This document shows, in pieces, positions 35,200 through 41,384 of a stretch of 41,384 nt of DNA; the first letter of the stretch is position 1, and every line of letters begins with the position of its first letter. Origin of the DNA: an uncultured Ferrovum sp. (GTDB lineage Bacteria; Pseudomonadota; Gammaproteobacteria; Burkholderiales; Ferrovaceae); the NCBI GenBank assembly GCA_903867885.1, contig CAIPTD010000031.1, forward strand, positions 1 through 41,384, given 5' to 3'. The translations under genes and the position numbers were made by a program. Below the pieces are notes generated by a model, which worked only from the letters and a program-made list of their open reading frames with translations, made no database searches and was not told where the DNA came from.

Positions 35200-37754
35200 G
35201 TTCCTCTGGTTATTTTTCACAGCGATCGTTGGCTGAGTTATTACCATGGCTAGCCCTACATAACAATGACATTGTCCTCTGCAAAGACGGCAGCTTATTA
35301 GTCTGCTTTGAAGTCACTGGCTTGGATGCCGATGGTATCGATATGGAAATGGCTGGCTTGGCTGCTAACAAGATGGAACAAGCCTTGAAGGTATTGGATA
35401 GCCGCTTTACTTTATGGTCCACCATGCTGCGACAACGCAGGCAGGATTATGCTGAAAGTTCTTTTCCGCACCCCATTTCAGCGCGGCTAGATTTCTTACA
35501 TTCAGAAAGATTTAGAGCGGGGCGACAGTTCCAAAACCGCCATGTCATTTCTTTACTATTTTCTCCGGAATTAGAAGACTATCTCTTGCTTCGTATCTTT
35601 GATGCCTTCAGAAAGATGCGATGGTTATCGGCACTCAGAATGGTTTTGCGTCACTTAAATCGTTCCGATCGGTTTGCCGATATTTTGCTTTCTTTAAAAG
35701 AACATATCCGCACGCTCGAACCTTTATTGGAAGCTTTTGTAGGAACCTTAGGCGACGTGCAACTCTTGCGCTTACGAGGAACCACCTTACTTGGTTTTTT
35801 AAATCAGTGTGCTTCGCTTTCACCGAACGCTTTACCTTTGAAAGATGGGGCACCCCACCTTTTACTCGATGCGCTACTTGGCGATGCAGCCCTTGAAGTG
35901 GGTGCAGAGCGCTTGCGTTTTAGTCGTGTTGAGGGCACACGCCATGTTGCAGCGCTGGGTATTAAGGCCTGGCCCGACAGCACCATTCCAGGTTTGATGG
36001 ATGTGGTATTGGCGATCCCCGCTGAAGTGTGCATCTCTCAGACTTTTCGATTTGTGAGCACAGAGGCTGCTAAGGGGCATATTCAGGCAGTGCAGCGTTT
36101 TCACCTTAATCTACAAAAATCAGCCTCGGGTTTTTTGCGAGAAGCTATTTTTGGGGAAGGTAATCAGGTTCAAGACAACACCCGTACGGTATCCGCCAGT
36201 GCTGCGCGTGAAGCACTGACTGATCTGGCACAGCACCGCCAAATCTATGGTTATTACAACCTGTCTATGATGGTGTGTTGTGAGCATTTACCGGATCTTG
36301 ATCCAACAGTCCGATCTATCGCCGGTGTGGTTCGTGAAGCGGGTTTCCAGGTCATTCGTGAAGGGATGCATCTTTTGTCAGCCTGGACCGGGAGTTTACC
36401 CGGTCAATGGGCCCAGTTGGTGCGCTGGCATTTTATTCATGCAGGTAATGTAGCTGACTTGTTGCCTTTAAATACCCCCAGCGCAGGTCAATCGATCAAT
36501 CAGTATTTTTCTGAGCAAATGGGGATGCCATGCCCTGCGCTCAGTGTGTTGCCCGGTCGCGATCAAACCGCTTTTCACTTTAACTTTCATGTGGGGGATC
36601 TTGGCCACTGTTTTGTGGTGGGTCCCTCGCGCGCTGGTAAATCGGTATTGGTGAATTTTCTGCTTTCTCAGTTTTTAAGATACCCGGGGGCGCGCGTACT
36701 TATTTTTGATAAAGATCGGTCAGCTAAAATCCCTACCTTATTGCAAGGGGGAAGGTACCTTGATCCTGCTCGCGATGAAACGGTGTTCTGTAATCCACTT
36801 GTGGCGTTGAATCGTAAAAACGGAAGAGTATGGCTGCGCGGCTGGCTAGAGCGATTGCTCACCCATCGGGCTTATGTGTGGTCAAGTGCCGATGATGTTT
36901 TCTTGAATGAAGCTTTAGATTCAATTGAAATTCTTCCGACAGATCATCGTCATCTGAGTACTTTGCAATCTTTGCTCCCGCATCATTTAGCGTCTGAATT
37001 AGCCCCTTGGGTGAAAGGGGGTGCCATGGGGGGCTTATTTGATCATGCAGAAGATCATTTTAGTCTGGAAGGTTTGATCTGCATCGAAATGGGCGAATTA
37101 CTGCATGACGAAGGGGTAGCCCGATTATTTATGGAGTATGCCTTCGAACGTATTGAAGCCCTTTTGCTATCTGAGATCGTTGCCCCCACGGTGATCTATA
37201 TCGAAGAAGCGTGGTTTATGTTGGCCAACCCCTATTTTAGAGAGCGCATCCGAGATTGGCTAAAAACGCTCCCTAAACGACTTGCCAATTTAGTCATGGC
37301 CACACAGTCTTTAGATGATTTGTCTGGAAGCGGCGTGTTTAGCGCCATTGCAGACAACATTCCCACTCGTATTTTTTTGGCGAATAGAAATGCCGTTTCA
37401 CAATCTCAGCTGTATCGAGATCAATTTGGCTTGAATCACGGGCAAATTCAACGCATTGCGTATGCCGAGCCCAAGCGCCAGTTTTTAGTCGTGCAACCCA
37501 GTTCTTCTCGTTTTATTGACCTTTCATTTCCACCAGACATGATTGCGGTTCTTCGCTCTGATCTGAAAGCGCAAGCATTATTTGAAGAAAGCCGTTCGCA
37601 GGGTGGGGGTGATTGGGCTGATCGTTATCTGGCCTGCGTAAAAGCGATGGACCACACCAATCAAGAAAAAATCAAGCAGGAGAAAGTGAAGCAAGGGCAA
37701 TTGAAGCAAGGGAAGATTCGGCCCAAAAACTTGAATTCGGAGGAAGCGGCATGA
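35193..37754 (+). CDS. trbE: TrbE/VirB4-type secretion ATPase
   Basis: An 853-residue ATPase that energises pilus and channel assembly. The N-terminal CagE/TrbE/VirB4 domain shows LLPWLALHNNDIVLCKDGSL and later FLREAIFGEG. Walker A is GPSRAGKSVLVNF near residue 473. Walker B appears as TVIYIEEAWFML, where a Glu stands in the usual Asp position. The motif LPKRLANLVMATQSLDDL follows. The start is GTG 35193 or TTG 35196 (TTGA overlap with the trbD stop); AGGAG at 35184-35188 fits the latter slightly better. The C-terminal tail is rich in Lys/Gln (IKQEKVKQGQLKQGK), derived from a short internal repeat. Confidence 0.9.
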   Translation: MLSSSGYFSQRSLAELLPWLALHNNDIVLCKDGSLLVCFEVTGLDADGIDMEMAGLAANKMEQALKVLDSRFTLWSTMLRQRRQDYAESSFPHPISARLDFLHSERFRAGRQFQNRHVISLLFSPELEDYLLLRIFDAFRKMRWLSALRMVLRHLNRSDRFADILLSLKEHIRTLEPLLEAFVGTLGDVQLLRLRGTTLLGFLNQCASLSPNALPLKDGAPHLLLDALLGDAALEVGAERLRFSRVEGTRHVAALGIKAWPDSTIPGLMDVVLAIPAEVCISQTFRFVSTEAAKGHIQAVQRFHLNLQKSASGFLREAIFGEGNQVQDNTRTVSASAAREALTDLAQHRQIYGYYNLSMMVCCEHLPDLDPTVRSIAGVVREAGFQVIREGMHLLSAWTGSLPGQWAQLVRWHFIHAGNVADLLPLNTPSAGQSINQYFSEQMGMPCPALSVLPGRDQTAFHFNFHVGDLGHCFVVGPSRAGKSVLVNFLLSQFLRYPGARVLIFDKDRSAKIPTLLQGGRYLDPARDETVFCNPLVALNRKNGRVWLRGWLERLLTHRAYVWSSADDVFLNEALDSIEILPTDHRHLSTLQSLLPHHLASELAPWVKGGAMGGLFDHAEDHFSLEGLICIEMGELLHDEGVARLFMEYAFERIEALLLSEIVAPTVIYIEEAWFMLANPYFRERIRDWLKTLPKRLANLVMATQSLDDLSGSGVFSAIADNIPTRIFLANRNAVSQSQLYRDQFGLNHGQIQRIAYAEPKRQFLVVQPSSSRFIDLSFPPDMIAVLRSDLKAQALFEESRSQGGGDWADRYLACVKAMDHTNQEKIKQEKVKQGQLKQGKIRPKNLNSEEAA

Positions 37755-38602
37755 GAATGTCTATGAAAAAAAGGGGCCTTTTATTGCTGTTCGTGCTGTC
37801 GAGCTTAAGTGTCTTAACACTGTTCGCAAGACCTTGTTTTGCCTTTAGTTTATTTGGTGGGGGTGGGGGATTTGGTGGAATCGTCTATGACCCCACCAAC
37901 CACATCGAGACTGCTTTATCTGCGGCGGAGTCAGTGAAACAAACGGCTTTGCAAGTCCGCGCAGAAATTCAACGCTTACAGCAGTTGGCTGCTGAGGTAG
38001 AGCAACTTAAAACGTTACCAGAAGAAGTCATTCAACAAACGCTCAAAGATAGCCTTCAGCAAATTACGATTCTGCAACAAGGCAATGCCTTGATGTCTTC
38101 TATCACCACAGAAGTGGATGGCATAAAACAACTCTACTCTGCTCGCCTAAGACAAATGGCTACTATGGGTTTATCACCCTCAGATTATCTAAAATTTGAA
38201 GTTCAACTCGCTCAGCTTCAAAACAAAAACCAAAGTGCATTGGTGGATCAAGATCAACAAGTATTAACAGGCATTCAAAGATCGATGGAACGCTTAAAAA
38301 ACTTGCAAGCACAAATCCCTGCCAGTAGTGGGGTGCATCAGAGCATGCAAACCACCAATCAATATCTGGATTTGCTGGCGGGGCAATCTACTCAATTGCT
38401 TCAGCTCACAGCCTCTCAAGCATCCGCTAGTACCAGTCGCCAGCAGCTACAGGACAGTAATGCAGCTGATTTTAACGCGAGAGAAGCTGCCCGCATCCAA
38501 AGCGATAAAGCCAAGATTCGTTTAATTCGGCAGCAACTGCGCGATAACGAGGCCAAAAATGGTTGGGGAATTATGCAGCCCTTACCCCCTGAGCCAAAAT
38601 AA
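37751..38602 (+). CDS. trbJ: TrbJ/VirB5-type periplasmic protein
   Basis: A 283-residue exported protein that starts at ATG 37751, overlapping the trbE stop as ATGA. A signal peptide (LLLLFVLSSLSVLTLFARPCFA) is followed by the TrbJ hallmark GGIVYDPTNHIETALSA. Long Gln-rich coiled-coil helices make up the rest. The family is thought to sit at the pilus tip or assist pilus assembly. The position after trbE and before trbL matches Tn4371-type Trb clusters. Downstream coupling is by TAATG. Confidence 0.88.
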   Translation: MRMSMKKRGLLLLFVLSSLSVLTLFARPCFAFSLFGGGGGFGGIVYDPTNHIETALSAAESVKQTALQVRAEIQRLQQLAAEVEQLKTLPEEVIQQTLKDSLQQITILQQGNALMSSITTEVDGIKQLYSARLRQMATMGLSPSDYLKFEVQLAQLQNKNQSALVDQDQQVLTGIQRSMERLKNLQAQIPASSGVHQSMQTTNQYLDLLAGQSTQLLQLTASQASASTSRQQLQDSNAADFNAREAARIQSDKAKIRLIRQQLRDNEAKNGWGIMQPLPPEPK

Positions 38603-39588
38603 TGCAGACCCCCGCTCCTGATCTGATCGATGGGTTAAGCACTGCCTTTATTGAGGGTGGGCGTACCTTGCAATTACGTATTCAGCCTCTCGCTCAAAAT
38701 CTCATGGGTGGTTTGCTGATGCTGCAGATGAGCTGGTTTGGTATTCAGGCTTTGCTCGAATCACTGGTAGGGGATCACTTGGGCGATGTCTTGGCCCGAT
38801 TACTGCGATTGATTTTGTTGTTCGGTTTGGTGTCGTGGTTACTCGTTGCCTATGATGATGTTTTTTACACCGCCATTTATGGCGGCTGTAGCGCCTTGAT
38901 TCAAGCCTTAGCGGGAGACCAAGGAGAGTCCCAGTCATTTGCTACGGTTTGGCAGGTCTTTATTGATCTGATTATGGTGGGTTGGCACACCATGGTTGAT
39001 ATGCCGAGCCATTTCTTATCCGGCGGTAATCCTGGTATCTGGAGTTTTTGGAGCACTCTCCTGATTCTGGGGACTAATTTGCTCCTACTGATCGCGATCT
39101 TGGGGACGTTTGTGGTGTGTCTGGTGTTTGTGGCTACCGTACATGTGATGGGGGCCGCACTTGCAGGGCTGGCATTAAGCCTAGGGCCATTTTTTATTCC
39201 ATGGTTGTTATGGAACCCCACCCGCAATCTCTTTGAATCTTGGCTAAGGTTTTTGCTGACCGCCTGCTTTTATCGGGTGATTGCGGTGACGCTGATGATT
39301 TTAGCCAAACCCATTTTTACCAGCATGCAAAACATGCTGACGGCAGGTACGGATCCGTCTCAAAGCACCAACCCTCTCGATACCTTAATGAGTATGGTGG
39401 GTTTGTTGATTGTCTCTTCTATCACTGCCGGGATGATGGTGCGTGTGCCGCAACTGGCTTCCGCCATGATCGGCCATGCCAAGATCGATATCGGCCTCAT
39501 GAACAAAGTGGCAAGCGGTATGCATCAAGTAAAAGAGTATGTTTCTCCCAAAAAAGGGCGCCGCAACTGGGGCAGGGAAGAGTATTAA
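38602..39588 (+). CDS. trbL: TrbL/VirB6-type polytopic inner membrane protein
   Basis: A 328-residue protein with about six membrane segments (e.g. LLRLILLFGLVSWLLVAY; LLILGTNLLLLIAILGTFVV; AALAGLALSLGPFFIPWLL). The conserved central region LGPFFIPWLLWNPTRNLFESWL is the TrbL/VirB6 signature. It has a basic tail (VSPKKGRRNWGREEY). TAATG overlaps join it to trbJ and to the short frame that follows. It is shorter than RP4 TrbL at the C-terminus. It should form part of the inner-membrane channel. Confidence 0.88.
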   Translation: MQTPAPDLIDGLSTAFIEGGRTLQLRIQPLAQNLMGGLLMLQMSWFGIQALLESLVGDHLGDVLARLLRLILLFGLVSWLLVAYDDVFYTAIYGGCSALIQALAGDQGESQSFATVWQVFIDLIMVGWHTMVDMPSHFLSGGNPGIWSFWSTLLILGTNLLLLIAILGTFVVCLVFVATVHVMGAALAGLALSLGPFFIPWLLWNPTRNLFESWLRFLLTACFYRVIAVTLMILAKPIFTSMQNMLTAGTDPSQSTNPLDTLMSMVGLLIVSSITAGMMVRVPQLASAMIGHAKIDIGLMNKVASGMHQVKEYVSPKKGRRNWGREEY

Positions 39589-39650
39589 TGGCTGCACGTT
39601 ATGAATGGATTGTTTCTCGGGCGCTAAGCAATCAGGCTAAAGCTATCTGA
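39588..39650 (+). pseudogene. 20-codon stub at the trbF position (probable truncated trbF/virB8)
   Basis: An ATG overlapping the trbL stop (TAATG, 39586-39590) encodes MAARYEWIVSRALSNQAKAI and stops at TGA 39648-39650. In Tn4371-type clusters trbF starts exactly here. The peptide resembles the TrbF region just before its membrane helix (AA.....A..QAK). The frame closes before any membrane segment, and no continuation is visible in the other two frames. I read this as a 5' remnant of trbF left by a deletion or rearrangement. A chance frame cannot be excluded. Confidence 0.5.
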
Positions 39651-39696
39651 TGACAGACAACAAGATGATGTGTTTACGTTTTAAGCGGGCGGGGTG

Positions 39697-39948
39697 ATGA
39701 ATCTCTGGCCTAGTCTTTTAGAGCGACGCAGGTTGTTTCGCTTGATCGTGCGCTTGCGTAACCGCTCTGGTGCGCCTGTCCGGCCCATTCCATCACTTTG
39801 GCGCAGAAATACCCGACTTTCTTTCTGGTGGTCAGTCATCTCATTCTGCTTCGGAGAGCCTTGGCTGATTGCCTTTGCCGTGCTCTCCCTCCCCGCTTGG
39901 GTTTGGTTGGTGCTGCACAAAATGATGAGATTCACTTCTTTCACTTGA
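39697..39948 (+). CDS. Small basic single- or double-span membrane protein, unknown
   Basis: An ATG at 39697 (GTG at 39694 also open), preceded by GCGGGCGGGG, gives 83 residues. The N-terminal half is very arginine-rich (ERRRLFRLIVRLRNRSG). The second half has two hydrophobic stretches (FWWSVISFCFGE; WLIAFAVLSLPAWVWLVLH). I do not recognise the family. It lies between the trbF stub and the toxin-antitoxin operator, where trbF-trbG-trbI would be expected. It could be a real small protein or a residue of the rearrangement. Confidence 0.4.
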   Translation: MNLWPSLLERRRLFRLIVRLRNRSGAPVRPIPSLWRRNTRLSFWWSVISFCFGEPWLIAFAVLSLPAWVWLVLHKMMRFTSFT

Positions 39949-39972
39949 CAGGCATTGGGAGGTCAATAAACA
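39945..39972 (+). promoter_or_regulatory. Candidate promoter of the toxin-antitoxin operon
   Basis: A perfect -35 box TTGACA (39945-39950) is followed after 16 bases by TAAACA (39967-39972), a weak -10. The palindromic operator begins a few bases downstream, so bound antitoxin would sit at the transcription start. The -10 choice is uncertain. Confidence 0.4.
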
Positions 39973-39978
39973 ATAAAG

Positions 39979-39993
39979 ACTAGTCAGACTAGT
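39979..39993. promoter_or_regulatory. Palindromic operator of the Phd/PIN toxin-antitoxin operon
   Basis: ACTAGTC (39979-39985), one A, and GACTAGT (39987-39993) form a perfect 7-bp inverted repeat. It sits directly before the antitoxin ribosome-binding site (GGAGGG, 39997-40002). Phd/YefM-type antitoxins bind such palindromes with their N-terminal domain to repress their own operon. Confidence 0.7.
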
Positions 39994-40006
39994 TATGGAG
40001 GGTCTT

Positions 40007-40252
40007 GTGCATACTTGGCAACTACAGGAAGCTAAAAGTCGTTTTAGCGAAGTTGTAGAACTCACATTAAGAGATGGACCGCAAATGGTCACTAGGCGTG
40101 GAGAGGAGGCAGTGGTGATCCTCGCTGTTGATGAATATCGCCGTCTGAATGGACAAACTTTGAATCTCATTGATTGCCTTATGAATGCTCCAATGGGTGA
40201 GGCACTTTTAATGGATCGATCCAAAGAAGTGATAAGGGATAGTGTTCTTTGA
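40007..40252 (+). CDS. Phd/YefM-family antitoxin
   Basis: An 81-residue antitoxin. The N-terminal DNA-binding part WQLQEAKSRFSEVVELTLRD and QMVTRRGEEAVVILAVDEYR is typical of Phd/YefM proteins. The C-terminal tail would block the toxin. The GTG at 40007 was chosen because GGAGGG lies 5 bases upstream. The ATG at 39995 would include that ribosome-binding site in the coding region. The stop overlaps the toxin's TTG start (TTGA). Confidence 0.88.
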   Translation: MHTWQLQEAKSRFSEVVELTLRDGPQMVTRRGEEAVVILAVDEYRRLNGQTLNLIDCLMNAPMGEALLMDRSKEVIRDSVL

Positions 40253-40671
40253 AATATCTACTAGATAGTTGCGTTATCTCAGAGTTAGTGAACGGAGAAT
40301 CGGATTCCCACATTCAACGATGGTTGGTAAATAGGAAATCTTCTGAGATTTTTATCAGTGCTATGACTTGGGCTGAACTTGAGCGCGGTGTAGTGAGACT
40401 TAAAAAGTCTAAGCGCAAATCTGAACTTGAATTGTGGTTAGTACGTTTAGAGCAAAGTTTTGAGGATCGCGTTTTACCCTATGATAAGAATGTTGCCAAG
40501 TTTTGGGTGCAGATGGTTGTTGATGCAGAAAAAAAAGGTAAAACCATTCCCGCATTTGATTCAATCATTGCAGCTACAGCAAAGGCACATGCCTGTTCAG
40601 TGGTGACACGTAACGCCCGTGACTTCAACAATGCTGGTGTTGATGTCATCAATCCTTGGGAATTGAATTGA
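40249..40671 (+). CDS. PIN-domain toxin ribonuclease (VapC/FitB type)
   Basis: A 140-residue PIN ribonuclease. The acidic residues of the active site are D6 (LLDSCVIS), E43 (TWAELERG), D104 (PAFDSIIAATA) and D125 (VVTRNARDFNNAG). The family usually cleaves tRNA or other RNA and is held inactive by its antitoxin. The start is TTG at 40249, overlapping the antitoxin stop. This rare start would keep toxin synthesis low and coupled. The pairing with a Phd-type rather than a VapB-type antitoxin is common in FitB-like modules. Confidence 0.9.
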   Translation: MKYLLDSCVISELVNGESDSHIQRWLVNRKSSEIFISAMTWAELERGVVRLKKSKRKSELELWLVRLEQSFEDRVLPYDKNVAKFWVQMVVDAEKKGKTIPAFDSIIAATAKAHACSVVTRNARDFNNAGVDVINPWELN

Positions 40672-41384
40672 CTTCAAGCACCGCAGCGCGCCATTGGATC
40701 ATTCTCTCGCACGGCTTTAATATGGATGGTCGTGCAGCTAGTCTTACGATCACGGACAAAATTCCGCATTTGCTGGATGCGGGAATCACACTCACTGTGT
40801 TGAGTGCTGTTACCGGGCAGCAAGATCAACGCTTTCGACATCTCAGAATTTTGCCTTGGGGCCCTTCAGGGTTACGCTTTGATCTGCGCCATATGATCGC
40901 CCTGCGGTGGGGAAGGGATCTGCGCTACAAGCTCAGCACGGGGTTGATATCACTTCTACTGGCTCCATTCAATCTTATCGAGCGATCAATTATCGGCTTG
41001 CAAAGCCAATGGTCTTGGATGCCCGCAGCGGTCTTTAGAGCGCTGATCGAAATCAAACGAGCGCGCCCAGAACTCATCTATACCACCGGCGGAGCGTACT
41101 CCGCGCATTGGGCCGGATACTGGATCAAAAAACTCACAGGGGTGAAATGGATCGCCGAAATTCATGATCCCATGCTGTTTCCCGGAACAACCCCCGCGAC
41201 CCGCAACTTGCAATTTCAATTGAAGTTAGAAGGCATGATTTGCCGAGAGGCAGACCTGGTATGGTGGTTTACTGAAGGCGCGCTTACCAGTGCCAAACAG
41301 CGCCACCCCGAATTAGCCAATAAGGGCAGGGTGGTTTACCCCGGGGCAGAACCCCCTCAGGTTCAAGCTGAATATGTGAAAGGC
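40668..41384 (+). CDS. Glycosyltransferase (GT4-like), N-terminal part, runs off the window
   Basis: The frame opens at TTG 40668, overlapping the toxin stop (TTGA), and is still open at the window end (239 codons seen). The N-terminal strand HWIILSHGFNMDGRAAS, YTTGGAYSAHWAGYWIKKLTG and WIAEIHDPMLFPG fit the GT-B fold of family 4-like sugar transferases. CREADLVWWFTEGALTSAK and VVYPGAEPP agree with this. ATG at 40722 is an alternative start but would remove the first beta-strand. The acceptor is unknown; such enzymes often build surface polysaccharides. It is probably host chromosome resuming after the island. Confidence 0.75.
   Translation, partial: MTSSTAARHWIILSHGFNMDGRAASLTITDKIPHLLDAGITLTVLSAVTGQQDQRFRHLRILPWGPSGLRFDLRHMIALRWGRDLRYKLSTGLISLLLAPFNLIERSIIGLQSQWSWMPAAVFRALIEIKRARPELIYTTGGAYSAHWAGYWIKKLTGVKWIAEIHDPMLFPGTTPATRNLQFQLKLEGMICREADLVWWFTEGALTSAKQRHPELANKGRVVYPGAEPPQVQAEYVKG

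Noticed and set aside
1-41384. tRNA, rRNA, integrase, transposase or attachment sites marking the island ends.
   Set aside because: I looked around moeA, the FlhD-like gene and 39.6-40.0 kb and saw no integrase or transposase frame and no recognisable tRNA; island borders therefore stay undefined.

Overview
The window looks like a chromosomal segment of a betaproteobacterium, probably Burkholderiales. The reasons are the moderate G+C, the gene order gloB / methyltransferase / rnhA / dnaQ, the run aat-bpt-pyrD-rnfB-nth-DUF1841, and PpiD beside FabI. This placement rests on gene order and protein similarity recalled from memory, not on a database search.

Region 1 (1-8.1 kb) is a surface or secreted protein region. 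A very large TpsA/filamentous-haemagglutinin-type adhesin runs leftward off the window edge (TPS secretion domain, GLUG repeats, then MBG/YDG repeats with DNA-identical copies). Divergent from it is a 1456-residue protein built of well over one hundred octapeptide repeats ending in an RTX-toxin-type calcium-binding domain. No TpsB porin or type I exporter is in the window.

Region 2 (8.1-22.8 kb) is housekeeping: ppiD, fabI, a complete peptide ABC transporter operon of YejABEF layout (binding protein, two permeases, fused double ATPase), mltD, msrA, gloB, a methyltransferase, rnhA, dnaQ and two small c-type cytochromes.

Region 3 (22.8-29.1 kb) is a tightly packed leftward cluster: moeA, sodC, aat, bpt, pyrD, rnfB, nth and a DUF1841 gene.

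Region 4 (29.2-40 kb) is the accessory part. FlhD- and FlhC-like regulators (the arrangement known as SetD/SetC in SXT-type conjugative elements) head a rightward gene train: a protein resembling a decayed TraI_2/MobH domain, a TraD/TraG coupling ATPase, a membrane protein in the DUF4400 position, then trbB-trbC-trbD-trbE-trbJ-trbL. The order matches Tn4371-type Trb systems until exactly where trbF should begin. There only a 20-codon stub remains, and trbF, trbG and trbI are absent. A Phd/PIN toxin-antitoxin pair with a clear palindromic operator follows, then a glycosyltransferase that runs off the right edge. The island therefore looks like the remains, or a reduced form, of an integrative conjugative element. 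No integrase or intact relaxase is visible.

The most unusual small-scale structure is at 31001-31048. Six tandem copies of an 8-bp unit create a chain of five overlapping start/stop mini-cistrons leading into the coupling-protein gene. A second junction (methyltransferase/rnhA) has a duplicated ATGA overlap with the same arithmetic.
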